Source: an uncultured Clostridia bacterium
Lineage (GTDB): Bacteria > Bacillota > Clostridia > Christensenellales > UBA1242
DNA length: 30,538 nt
Assembly: GCA_944381225.1 (NCBI GenBank)
Contig: CALWKJ010000002.1
Coordinates: 1-30,538 of the forward strand
Direction: 5' to 3'
In this document: positions 23,491-30,538 of the stretch, one piece after another
Layout of the letters: each line of letters starts with the position of its first letter
How positions within the stretch are numbered: position 1 is the first letter of the stretch
Program-made: the position numbers and the translations under genes
Notes under the pieces: generated by a model
The model's input: only the letters and a program-made list of their open reading frames with translations
The model's database searches: none
What the model was told of the DNA's origin: nothing

Positions 23491-26400
23491 ATGGAATTTA
23501 AATGTTTAGATGGAAATTCTGCATGTGCAGAAATGGCTTATTACTTAAGTGAATTATCGGCTATATACCCAATAACGCCATCCTCTACTATGGCTGAACT
23601 TGTAGACGAATGGTCACAAAGCGACAGAAAAAATATTTTTAACCAAAATATAATTGTTAGAGAAATGCAATCTGAGGCTGGTGTCAGTGGCGCTTTGCAC
23701 GGCGCTGTTCAAACTGGTTCTTTGGCAACAACATTCACCGCAAGCCAAGGACTTCTTTTAATGATTCCAAATATGTATAAAATTGCAGGTGAATGTCTGC
23801 CTTGCGTTTTTCACGTAAGCGCAAGAGCAGTTGCATCACATGCTCTTTCAATTTTTGGTGACCACAGTGATGTGATGGCAGTAAGAAGTACTGGATTTAT
23901 TATGATTAGTTCATCAAGCGTACAAGAATGTTATGACATGGCTCTTGCTAGCCATATTATTACATTAAAAGCAAGTTTGCCTGTGTTGCATTTTTTTGAT
24001 GGGTTTAGAACAAGTCATGAAATTCAAAAAATATGCACAATTAGTGAAGAAAATATAAAACAAATATATCCATTTGAAAAATTGCAAGATTTTAAAAACA
24101 GAGCCATGACCCCACAAAATCCTGTTTTAAAAGGTTCAACACAAAATCCAGATGTTTTCTTTCAAAATAGAGAACGCGCAAACATTTTATATAAAAACAC
24201 ATTAAAAATTGTTGAGGAAACATTTTTAGACATTCAAAAAATAAGCAAACGAAATTATAAGCCGTACGAGTATTATGGCGCTCAAGATGCTGAATTTGTT
24301 GTAGTTTTAATGGGAAGCGCATATCAAACAGTTCAAGAAACTGTGGATATTTTAAATAAAATGAATAAAAAAGTTGGAGTTATAAATGTAAGACTTTTTA
24401 GACCATTTTTTTCTAGTGCTTTTTGCAATGTTATTTCAACCACAACAAAAAAACTTTGCGTTTTGGATAGAACAAAAGAAAGTGGAAGCGTCGGAGAACC
24501 GTTGTATCTTGATGTAAGCACGGCTGTGAAAGAAAATAATTTAAATGTTGAAGTTTTGTGTGGTAGATATGGAATCGGAGGTAAAGAATTTGATATAAAT
24601 CATGCGACAGCAGTATTTTTAAATATGATACAATCTCCAAACAAAAATCACTTTACAGTTGGAATAAATGACGATGTAACAAATACTTCCCTGCAAATTG
24701 TTTCTCAAGATTTTAAAGACGATGACTGCATAGAATTAAAATTTTATGGTTTGGGAAGCGATGGCACTGTAAGCGCAACAAAAAATAGCATAAAAATAAT
24801 TGGCGAAGATACAAATAAGTATGTTCAAGGATATTTTGAATATGATTCAAAAAAATCAGGAAGTTTAACCACTTCACATATAAGAATAAGTGATAAGCCA
24901 ATAAGAAAAGAATTTAGAACAAATTATCATGACTTGATTGCAATACACAATTTTACATTTATAGCAAAATACAATTTAATTAAAACATTAAAGCAAGATG
25001 GCATCGTTTTGCTTAACACTAACCTAAATCAAAACAATATAGAAAGCTTTTTACCAAAAGAATTTGTTGAAATTTTAAAATCAAAAAATGCGCAATTATA
25101 TGTTATAGACGCATACAAAATTGCCGAAGAGGTTGGACTTGGAAGAAAAATTAATCTTATAATGCAAACTGCTTTTTTTAAACTTTTAAAAGCTATACCT
25201 TTTGAAAAAAGTTTAGAGCAAATTAAACAACTTGCAATAAAAACATACTCAAAAAAGGGCGACCAAATTGTTGCAAAAAACATTGATGCCATAAACAAAA
25301 GCATAAATCAATTACAAAAAATAAATTATTCTTCATTTTCAAATTTTTTAAAAGAAGAAATAAATACAGATTTAAATTATAAATTTTTTGACGATGTGAT
25401 TTTGCCAATAGAAAAAATGAATGGAGATGAATTGCCCGTTTCTAAATTTCAAACAGATGGCAGTATGCCAACAAATACGAGCAAGTATCTAAAACGAGGA
25501 ATAAGTTTAAATTTACCAAAATGGATAAAGGAAAATTGTATACAATGTGGATTTTGTTCGTTATCCTGCCCACATTCTGCAATAAGAAGTTTATTGTTTA
25601 AAAATGATGGTAATATTAAAGAAGAATTTGAATCTCTTGATGCGACAGGAATGAAAGGATACAAGTTTAAAATTCAATTAAGCCCTCTTGATTGCACTGG
25701 ATGCGGAGTATGCACAAATGTTTGTCCAGCAATTAATAAAGCCTTAAAAATGGTAGAAAATGAAGAAATAATTGAAAGAGAAAAAGAAAATTTTAATTAT
25801 AGTCAAACATTAAATCTTGAACCATCTATTTTTAACAAGTACACTGCAAAAGGATTGCAATTTTTTCAACCTTACTTTGAGTATAATTCTGCTTGTGCTG
25901 GCTGTGGCGAAACCCCTTACATAAAAATATTAACTCAATTATTTGGTGATAAAATGATAATAGCAAACGCAACAGGTTGTTCAAGCATTTACGGTGGGTC
26001 ATATCCTGTGTGTCCGTATACGAAAGATAAAAATGGGCATGGTCCAGCTTGGAGCAATAGTTTGTTTGAAGATAATGCAGAATATGGATACGGCATGGCA
26101 ATTTCACAAAATCAAAGCAAACGCACTTTAAACAATTTAATAAAAGAAATTTTACCAACAAGCAACCAACGTTTAAACGATTTGTTAACAAAATGGCAAA
26201 ACAATTTAAATTGTAGTTATGAAGAACAAGAGGAAATAGTTGAGCATTTAGAAAAATTAAACTCTTTAAAAGCAAAAGAAATTTGCTTGTTTAAAGATAG
26301 TTTTGTTACAAAATCAATTTGGATAATTGGCGGAGACGGATGGGCATATGATATTGGATATGGTGGACTTGACCATATTTTATCAAGCAATGAAAATGTA

Positions 26401-26952
26401 AATGTAATGGTGCTAGACAGTGAAGTTTATTCAAATACAGGTGGGCAATCATCAAAAAGTACACCTAAAGCAAGTATTGTAAAGTTTAATGCAAATGGCA
26501 AAACAACCAAGAAAAAAGATTTGGGAGCAATTTGTATGGCTAACAAAAATTGTTATGTAGCGAGCGTAAGTTTGGGAGCAGACATTAATCAAACAATAAA
26601 AGCCCTTAAAGAAGCAGAAGAGTTTAACGGTCCAAGTATTGTAATTTGTTATGCGCCATGTATTAATCATGGATTTGATATGTCAAAAAGCAATGAGCAC
26701 ATGAAGTTATGTGTTGAAAGTGGGTATTGGAATTTATATAGGTATAATCCGAAATTAAATAATCCCCTTTCTTTAGATAGCAAAGAACCAACAAAAAGTT
26801 ATGAGGATTTTTTAATGACTGAAACAAGATACAGTTCATTATTAAAAAAAGATAAACACAGAGCCATGGAATTGTTTGAGCAAAGCAAAAAAGATGCCGA
26901 AGAAAGACGACAAAACTTGCTAAATATTATAAAATTACAAAATAATGAATAA
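23491..26952 (+). CDS. nifJ: Pyruvate:ferredoxin (flavodoxin) oxidoreductase
   Basis: Single-chain thiamine-diphosphate iron-sulfur enzyme that oxidises pyruvate to acetyl-CoA and CO2 while reducing ferredoxin; central to fermentative anaerobes. The 1153-residue protein contains all domains in order: pyruvate/TPP domain with YPITPSS (26-32), transketolase-C-like domain, gamma domain (GLGSDGTVSATKN), two [4Fe-4S] sites Cys683-686-689-693 and Cys735-738-741-745, Cys802/805 of the proximal cluster, and the TPP-binding domain with GDG (948-950) and NTGGQSSKSTPKAS. The ATG at 23491 follows GGAG; a TTG four codons upstream overlaps that SD and is unlikely. It is monocistronic with a strong promoter and terminator. 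Confidence 0.97.
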   Translation: MEFKCLDGNSACAEMAYYLSELSAIYPITPSSTMAELVDEWSQSDRKNIFNQNIIVREMQSEAGVSGALHGAVQTGSLATTFTASQGLLLMIPNMYKIAGECLPCVFHVSARAVASHALSIFGDHSDVMAVRSTGFIMISSSSVQECYDMALASHIITLKASLPVLHFFDGFRTSHEIQKICTISEENIKQIYPFEKLQDFKNRAMTPQNPVLKGSTQNPDVFFQNRERANILYKNTLKIVEETFLDIQKISKRNYKPYEYYGAQDAEFVVVLMGSAYQTVQETVDILNKMNKKVGVINVRLFRPFFSSAFCNVISTTTKKLCVLDRTKESGSVGEPLYLDVSTAVKENNLNVEVLCGRYGIGGKEFDINHATAVFLNMIQSPNKNHFTVGINDDVTNTSLQIVSQDFKDDDCIELKFYGLGSDGTVSATKNSIKIIGEDTNKYVQGYFEYDSKKSGSLTTSHIRISDKPIRKEFRTNYHDLIAIHNFTFIAKYNLIKTLKQDGIVLLNTNLNQNNIESFLPKEFVEILKSKNAQLYVIDAYKIAEEVGLGRKINLIMQTAFFKLLKAIPFEKSLEQIKQLAIKTYSKKGDQIVAKNIDAINKSINQLQKINYSSFSNFLKEEINTDLNYKFFDDVILPIEKMNGDELPVSKFQTDGSMPTNTSKYLKRGISLNLPKWIKENCIQCGFCSLSCPHSAIRSLLFKNDGNIKEEFESLDATGMKGYKFKIQLSPLDCTGCGVCTNVCPAINKALKMVENEEIIEREKENFNYSQTLNLEPSIFNKYTAKGLQFFQPYFEYNSACAGCGETPYIKILTQLFGDKMIIANATGCSSIYGGSYPVCPYTKDKNGHGPAWSNSLFEDNAEYGYGMAISQNQSKRTLNNLIKEILPTSNQRLNDLLTKWQNNLNCSYEEQEEIVEHLEKLNSLKAKEICLFKDSFVTKSIWIIGGDGWAYDIGYGGLDHILSSNENVNVMVLDSEVYSNTGGQSSKSTPKASIVKFNANGKTTKKKDLGAICMANKNCYVASVSLGADINQTIKALKEAEEFNGPSIVICYAPCINHGFDMSKSNEHMKLCVESGYWNLYRYNPKLNNPLSLDSKEPTKSYEDFLMTETRYSSLLKKDKHRAMELFEQSKKDAEERRQNLLNIIKLQNNE

Positions 26953-27016
26953 TATTATTAATATTATGTAAAATAATATTGTGAAATTAAAACAAAAATG
27001 TTTTTTTCACAAAAAT

Positions 27017-27043
27017 ATAGTGGCATTATTGCCACTATTTTTT
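27017..27043. terminator. Terminator of the oxidoreductase gene
   Basis: ATAGTGGCA and TGCCACTAT form a perfect 9-bp stem with a 4-base loop, followed by TTTTTATTTATT on the plus strand, 65 bases after the stop. A-rich flanks mean it could also act leftwards. Confidence 0.85.
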
Positions 27044-27100
27044 ATTTATTTAAATTTAATATTAAAAAAAAACAATTTTGATAATTAAAATTATAAACAA

Positions 27101-27147
27101 GCAAAAATCTGCGAATGCCAATGATAATAAGACAATCGCAGATTTGC
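27101..27147 (-). terminator. Long-loop hairpin, likely transketolase terminator
   Basis: GCAAA-(AA)-TCTGCGA at 27101-27114 pairs with TCGCAGATTTGC at 27136-27147: 12 bp with a two-base bulge and a ~21-base loop. On the minus strand the stem is followed by a short T-rich run (TTTTTGCTTG), about 83-130 bases past the tkt stop. The large loop is unusual for a terminator. Confidence 0.5.
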
Positions 27148-27150
27148 TCG

Positions 27151-27201
27151 GTAGGGTTTATTTATTTAAATAATAATTTAAATTAATTATTTATTCCCTA
27201 C
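27151..27201. other. Unexplained AT-rich stem-loop in the tkt 3' region
   Basis: GTAGGG (27151-27156) and CCCTAC (27196-27201) enclose 39 bases made only of A and T, inside which ATTTAAAT-AATA-ATTTAAAT forms a second hairpin. It lies between the tkt stop and the preceding hairpin. No known RNA family was recognised; it may be part of the tkt 3' untranslated region or a small RNA. Confidence 0.4.
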
Positions 27202-27229
27202 ACTATTATTATATGATTTAAATTTTAAA

Positions 27230-29194
27230 TTATTCAAAATTTTTTAAATGTTTTTTTATTTTATTTGCAACAATATTTGGAGTAAATCCAAAATACACAT
27301 CCAAATCAGTTGATTTTGCACTTTTCCCAAAATTTTCAACTGATATTTTTAAGCCGTTTTTTCCAATATACTTATACCATATATTATCATTAGAGGCTTC
27401 TATACTAACTTTAATTGGCGCTCTTGAGAGTAAGTCATTTTTATATTTTGTTGTTTGTTTTTCAAACAGTTCAACACAAGGAAAGCTTGCCACAACAGCT
27501 TCTATATTTTGCGTTTGTAAAATCTTTTTAACTTGCATAGCAAGTTCAACTTCACTCCCAGTTGCCAACAACAATACTTTCCCCTTGTTCCCACTTAATA
27601 TATACCCTCCTTTCACTATATTTTTAAAATCTGCGTATTGATTTTGCAAAGTTTGTTTAGAGAGTATAAAACACGATGGAGTTTTTGAACTTAAGGCAAT
27701 AGAATAACAACAAATCAATTCACGTATGTCACATGGTCTAAAAACATTTACATTTGGAATTGAACGCAGCATCGACAACTGTTCAACAGATTGATGCGTT
27801 GGCCCATCTTCACCAACTTTATAACTATCATGCGAAAACATGTACATAACTGGTAAATTCATTAAAGCACTCATTCTAATAGGAGGTATCATATAATTTG
27901 AAAAAGTTAAAAAAGTTGCACAAAATGTCGGACTGTTTAAGTACAGTGTTAAACCATTGCAAATGGCACCCATAGCATGTTCTCTTACTCCAAAATGAAT
28001 GTTTTTACCTCTAGGATTTTTTGAGCTGTAGTCTCCACCTCCAATAATATATGCTTTTGTTGATGGAGCCAAATCTGCAGTGCCACCTACAAATCTTGGC
28101 ATCTTTGAAGAAAATTCTTTTAAAATCATTTCATTTGCATCTCTTCCACTAAATGATTGCAAAAGCATATCATTTTTAATCAATTTATCAACTTCTATTG
28201 TTTTGTTTTCCATATAACTTAATAATTGTCTATAAAGCTCTGGATTTGTTGTTTGATATATAGCAAACATATTATTCCATTTTTCAATAAGATTTGAATT
28301 TTTTTGAATGGTTTTTAATGCTAAATTTTTTACATCATCTGGAAGATTATAAGGATTTTCTACATTTAACTTTAATTTTAATTCATTTAATTCTGCAACG
28401 CTTAACGGTGTGCCATGAATTGAATTTAATCCTGCCTTTTCTGTTCCATAGCCTATTGTTGTTTTAAATATAATAACACTTGGTTTTTGAGTACATCTTT
28501 TTGCTTTCGCAATAGCTTTAGTAACACAATAATAACTATTGGCATTATTGACTCTTATAACATTAAAGTGCATAGCTTTAAATTTTTTTGCAATATTTTC
28601 ACTATTTGTTAATGTCGCACTTCCATCAATTGTTACATTGTTGTAATCATATAATAAAATTAATTTATTTAACTTTAAAGTTCCAGCCAAACTTAATGCT
28701 TCTTGAGCTACACCTTCCATTAAACAGCCATCGCCTACAAAGCAGTAAGTATAATTATCTATTACAGGACATTTTTGAGCATTAAATCTTTTTGCAACCA
28801 TATCCTGGCCAATAGCCATACCAACGGCATTTGCAACACCTTGACCTAGAGGACCTGTAGATGTTTCTACAAAATTAGTAACTCCATATTCGGGATGTCC
28901 CGGAGTTTTGCTGTTAATTTGTCTAAAACTTTTCAAATCTTTTTCTGTAAGTCCAAAATTAAACATATACGCCGTAGCATAATAAAGTGCACTTGCATGT
29001 CCGGCACTTAATACTAGCCTATCCCTAGCAATAAAGTTATGGTCTTTTATATCGTAAAAATAATGGTCTTTAAATAGAGCATACATAATGGTAGTAGCTC
29101 CAAGTGCAACTCCTGGATGTCCACTATTTGCTGTTGTTATCATATCTGCAGATAAACACCTTAAATAATTTATGCATTTTTGATTTAAATTCAC
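27230..29194 (-). CDS. tkt: Transketolase
   Basis: Thiamine-diphosphate enzyme of the pentose phosphate pathway; moves two-carbon units between sugar phosphates and so yields erythrose 4-phosphate and xylulose 5-phosphate. The 654-residue protein is full length: TANSGHPGVALG, STGPLGQGVANAVGMA, FVGDGCLMEG with YDYNNVTIDG (TPP/metal motif), then the pyrimidine-domain VREHAMGAICNG, SHDSYKVGEDGPTHQ, and C-terminal FGKSAKSTDLDVYFG. The start is GTG at 29194, eight bases after AAGGAG, one base past the stop of the shikimate-kinase-like gene, so the two are coupled. Confidence 0.96.
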   Translation of the reverse strand: MNLNQKCINYLRCLSADMITTANSGHPGVALGATTIMYALFKDHYFYDIKDHNFIARDRLVLSAGHASALYYATAYMFNFGLTEKDLKSFRQINSKTPGHPEYGVTNFVETSTGPLGQGVANAVGMAIGQDMVAKRFNAQKCPVIDNYTYCFVGDGCLMEGVAQEALSLAGTLKLNKLILLYDYNNVTIDGSATLTNSENIAKKFKAMHFNVIRVNNANSYYCVTKAIAKAKRCTQKPSVIIFKTTIGYGTEKAGLNSIHGTPLSVAELNELKLKLNVENPYNLPDDVKNLALKTIQKNSNLIEKWNNMFAIYQTTNPELYRQLLSYMENKTIEVDKLIKNDMLLQSFSGRDANEMILKEFSSKMPRFVGGTADLAPSTKAYIIGGGDYSSKNPRGKNIHFGVREHAMGAICNGLTLYLNSPTFCATFLTFSNYMIPPIRMSALMNLPVMYMFSHDSYKVGEDGPTHQSVEQLSMLRSIPNVNVFRPCDIRELICCYSIALSSKTPSCFILSKQTLQNQYADFKNIVKGGYILSGNKGKVLLLATGSEVELAMQVKKILQTQNIEAVVASFPCVELFEKQTTKYKNDLLSRAPIKVSIEASNDNIWYKYIGKNGLKISVENFGKSAKSTDLDVYFGFTPNIVANKIKKHLKNFE

Positions 29195-29195
29195 C

Positions 29196-29687
29196 TTACA
29201 TACTCCTTAATGTTCTATCAATTTCTTTAACAATTGTTTGTGATTTTTTATTGCTTATCTTTATCATTATATCGCATATTTTTTGTAAATCGTTATTTCT
29301 ATCCTCAAAAACTAATAAATCAACTTTCGCAATATTGTTATCATTTGAATCATTTATCAAATTTGTTAGCCTTTCTTGTGAAAAATATAAATATACGATA
29401 TTTGATGTAGTTTTAAATTTTTCAAAATTTTGATTTCTTAAAAAAAGGTCGCAAGGTATGCATATCACTGAATTTTCAAATTCACTGCAACTTTTAATTG
29501 CTTTATTTTCTTGATTGTTTAAATATTCTATTCCACATTTTTCTAGCATATCATTTCTAGAAAACAATGAATAATTAACATATTCTAACGCATCAAGAAA
29601 ATACATATTGAAATTGTTAGCCAATATTTTACCTATCATTAGATTATATTTATAATTTAAACCTACTATTACAATATTTTGTTTCAT
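29196..29687 (-). CDS. Degenerate shikimate-kinase-like protein
   Basis: A 163-residue protein whose layout follows shikimate kinase: a first strand (NIVIVGL), helix with IGKILANNF, strand FLDALEYV, then GIEYLNNQENKAI in place of the GExxFRxxE helix, ENSVICIPCD in place of the GGG loop, and NIVYLYFSQERLTNLI. Every catalytic motif is changed: the Walker A GxxGxGKS reads GLNYKYNL, the DxD reads DAL, GE-FR reads GI-LN, and GGG is absent. It is therefore probably not a kinase. Alternatively it is another small P-loop-like fold. There is no SD; the promoter's -10 ends eight bases before the ATG. It is cotranscribed with transketolase, whose product erythrose 4-phosphate feeds the shikimate pathway. 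Confidence 0.5.
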   Translation of the reverse strand: MKQNIVIVGLNYKYNLMIGKILANNFNMYFLDALEYVNYSLFSRNDMLEKCGIEYLNNQENKAIKSCSEFENSVICIPCDLFLRNQNFEKFKTTSNIVYLYFSQERLTNLINDSNDNNIAKVDLLVFEDRNNDLQKICDIMIKISNKKSQTIVKEIDRTLRSM

Positions 29688-29694
29688 ACTTTAT

Positions 29695-29722
29695 ATATTA
29701 ACATATATATTATTTTTTGCAA
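29695..29722 (-). promoter_or_regulatory. Promoter of the shikimate-kinase-like gene and tkt
   Basis: Minus strand TTGCAA (29722-29717), 16-base spacer, TAATAT (29700-29695) with TG one base upstream (extended -10). Transcription would begin at about 29688, at the ATG itself (29687). Confidence 0.55.
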
Positions 29723-29752
29723 ATTATTAATATTTACTTTATAAAAGCATAT

Positions 29753-30532
29753 TTAATAAACTTTTATTTTAATTGGCTTATAAATTTGAATTGTTTTTAT
29801 TATATTTAAAAGTAATTTATCACTTGAATCATCATTTTGCATATTGGTGCTTAAAATCAATAATATATTATTGTCCAACATTAAAAAATTCATAAGCACT
29901 TTTTTATTTGACTTAGATTTTACAATTAAACTTTTTATTGTATTTTTATTTATTGTAAAAATATCTTTTTGTTTAATAAAAGTAAAACCTGAATTTTTTA
30001 ATGTTTCTATATTCATATTATATAAATATTCTAAAGAATATTTTTGGCTGTTTACATCAACAACAAAAGAAATAGAATCGTCGTTGTTTATGCACTGCAT
30101 AAGCGTCCCATCTTTTAAATTTTTATTTTCATTTATGTAAATAACTTGCCAATTTTTACTAAGTTTACAACAAAAACCTAAATTTTCAAATAAATACATG
30201 TTTTCATTTGTAGTTTCATTTATTTCTATCTGTTGGGCATACGCGTTTAATTTAAACTGATACAACTTTTTTCTAACAGAATTTTTTAAATTTTTATTAT
30301 CAACAACATTTCTTACACATGCTTTATATAATACCAAATACGAAATCATTATATCCTTAGAGAACCATGTGGGGATGTTTTTTTTAAGTAATAATTCCTC
30401 TGGCAACATATTAAAAGCATCAGTAACAACAAATTTATCAGCCAATATTTCATTTATTAACCCAACAATTTTGTTTTTCATATTTAAGGATAAATTAAAT
30501 TTTAAACCATAAAAAGCACAAGCCTTTACCAT
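29753..30532 (-). CDS. Unrecognised protein, possibly partial at its 5' end
   Basis: Not recognised. The frame is open to the window edge (30538), so the ATG at 30532 may be internal; no SD can be seen for it or for the next Met (residue 18). Residues ~18-105 are helical. Residues ~112-255 alternate strands and helices (LGFCCKLSKNWQVIY, ISFVVDVNSQKYSLEYLYNM, NFLMLDNNILLILSTNMQ, then a final helix), which resembles a PsbP/DUF1795-like fold of secreted or lipoprotein-type domains; that is a resemblance of pattern only. No signal peptide or membrane segment is visible. It lies 65 bases upstream of the shikimate-kinase-like gene, which has its own promoter. Confidence 0.55.
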   Translation of the reverse strand: MVKACAFYGLKFNLSLNMKNKIVGLINEILADKFVVTDAFNMLPEELLLKKNIPTWFSKDIMISYLVLYKACVRNVVDNKNLKNSVRKKLYQFKLNAYAQQIEINETTNENMYLFENLGFCCKLSKNWQVIYINENKNLKDGTLMQCINNDDSISFVVDVNSQKYSLEYLYNMNIETLKNSGFTFIKQKDIFTINKNTIKSLIVKSKSNKKVLMNFLMLDNNILLILSTNMQNDDSSDKLLLNIIKTIQIYKPIKIKVY

Positions 30533-30538
30533 TTGAAA

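Noticed and set aside
25832..26275. Minus-strand open frame of 147 codons inside nifJ
   Set aside because: Antisense to conserved TPP-domain codons; composition is that of a shadow frame and there is no SD.
27101..27201. 6S RNA or another named regulatory RNA
   Set aside because: The two separate hairpins do not show the single long stem with central bubble of 6S RNA, and no conserved family motif was recognised.
1..30538. CRISPR array, insertion sequence, prophage or tRNA gene
   Set aside because: No regularly spaced repeats, transposase, integrase, phage proteins or cloverleaf sequences were seen on either strand.

Overview
This is a low-GC (roughly 30 % by eye) chromosomal segment with short intergenic gaps, Shine-Dalgarno (SD) sites of the GGAGG type at most genes, TTGACA/TTTACA-N17-TAtAaT promoters, a long Bacillus-type signal recognition particle RNA with an Alu domain, a MurE carrying the DNPR motif of the meso-diaminopimelate type, and a pyruvate:ferredoxin oxidoreductase. 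Together these suggest an anaerobic Firmicute, probably an uncultured gut Clostridia-like lineage. TGA is used as a stop (end of murG), so this is not the mycoplasma code. I see no tRNA, rRNA, insertion sequence, prophage or CRISPR array.

Layout. 0-0.24 kb: 5' part of an S41-peptidase-like gene. 0.33-5.1 kb (minus): overlapping cell-wall cluster murE-mraY-murD-ftsW, without murF or murG. 5.3-6.3 kb (plus): a stand-alone uridine-kinase-like protein. 6.3-10.9 kb (minus): a type IIA topoisomerase pair that looks like topoisomerase IV (parE-parC); the A subunit has an unusual ~80-residue N-terminal extension. 11.1-12.1 kb (plus): the displaced murG, overlapping tail-to-tail with a cytoplasmic subtilisin-like protease (12.1-13.3 kb). 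13.3-14.3 kb: three small unrecognised genes, one very Cys-rich, around a nearly symmetric divergent promoter region. 14.3-18.4 kb (minus): operon of a CBS-pair protein with a possible HEPN-like N-terminus, an RlmI-like methyltransferase, a pseudouridine synthase and oligoendopeptidase F. 18.5-18.8 kb (plus): SRP RNA. 18.8-20.0 kb (minus): uracil-DNA glycosylase and a membrane-anchored DUF2726-like protein. 20.2-20.5 kb (plus): a DUF1828-like protein. 20.6-22.5 kb (minus): thioredoxin reductase, then the rplM-rpsI operon with a structured leader. 22.6-23.4 kb (minus): truA. 23.5-27.0 kb (plus): pyruvate:ferredoxin oxidoreductase. 27.0-27.2 kb: terminators and unexplained hairpins. 27.2-30.5 kb (minus): transketolase, a degenerate shikimate-kinase-like protein and an unrecognised protein running to the window edge.

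Most of the window is housekeeping: peptidoglycan precursor synthesis, DNA topology and repair, protein targeting, translation and RNA modification, pyruvate oxidation and the pentose phosphate pathway. I do not see a clear new multi-gene system. The best leads are the shikimate-kinase-like protein that has lost its catalytic motifs and sits directly before transketolase, the HEPN-like/CBS protein in an RNA-modification operon opposite the SRP RNA, the parC N-terminal extension, the small-protein cluster at 13.3-14.3 kb, and three genes that look leaderless (truA, ung, and the shikimate-kinase-like gene).
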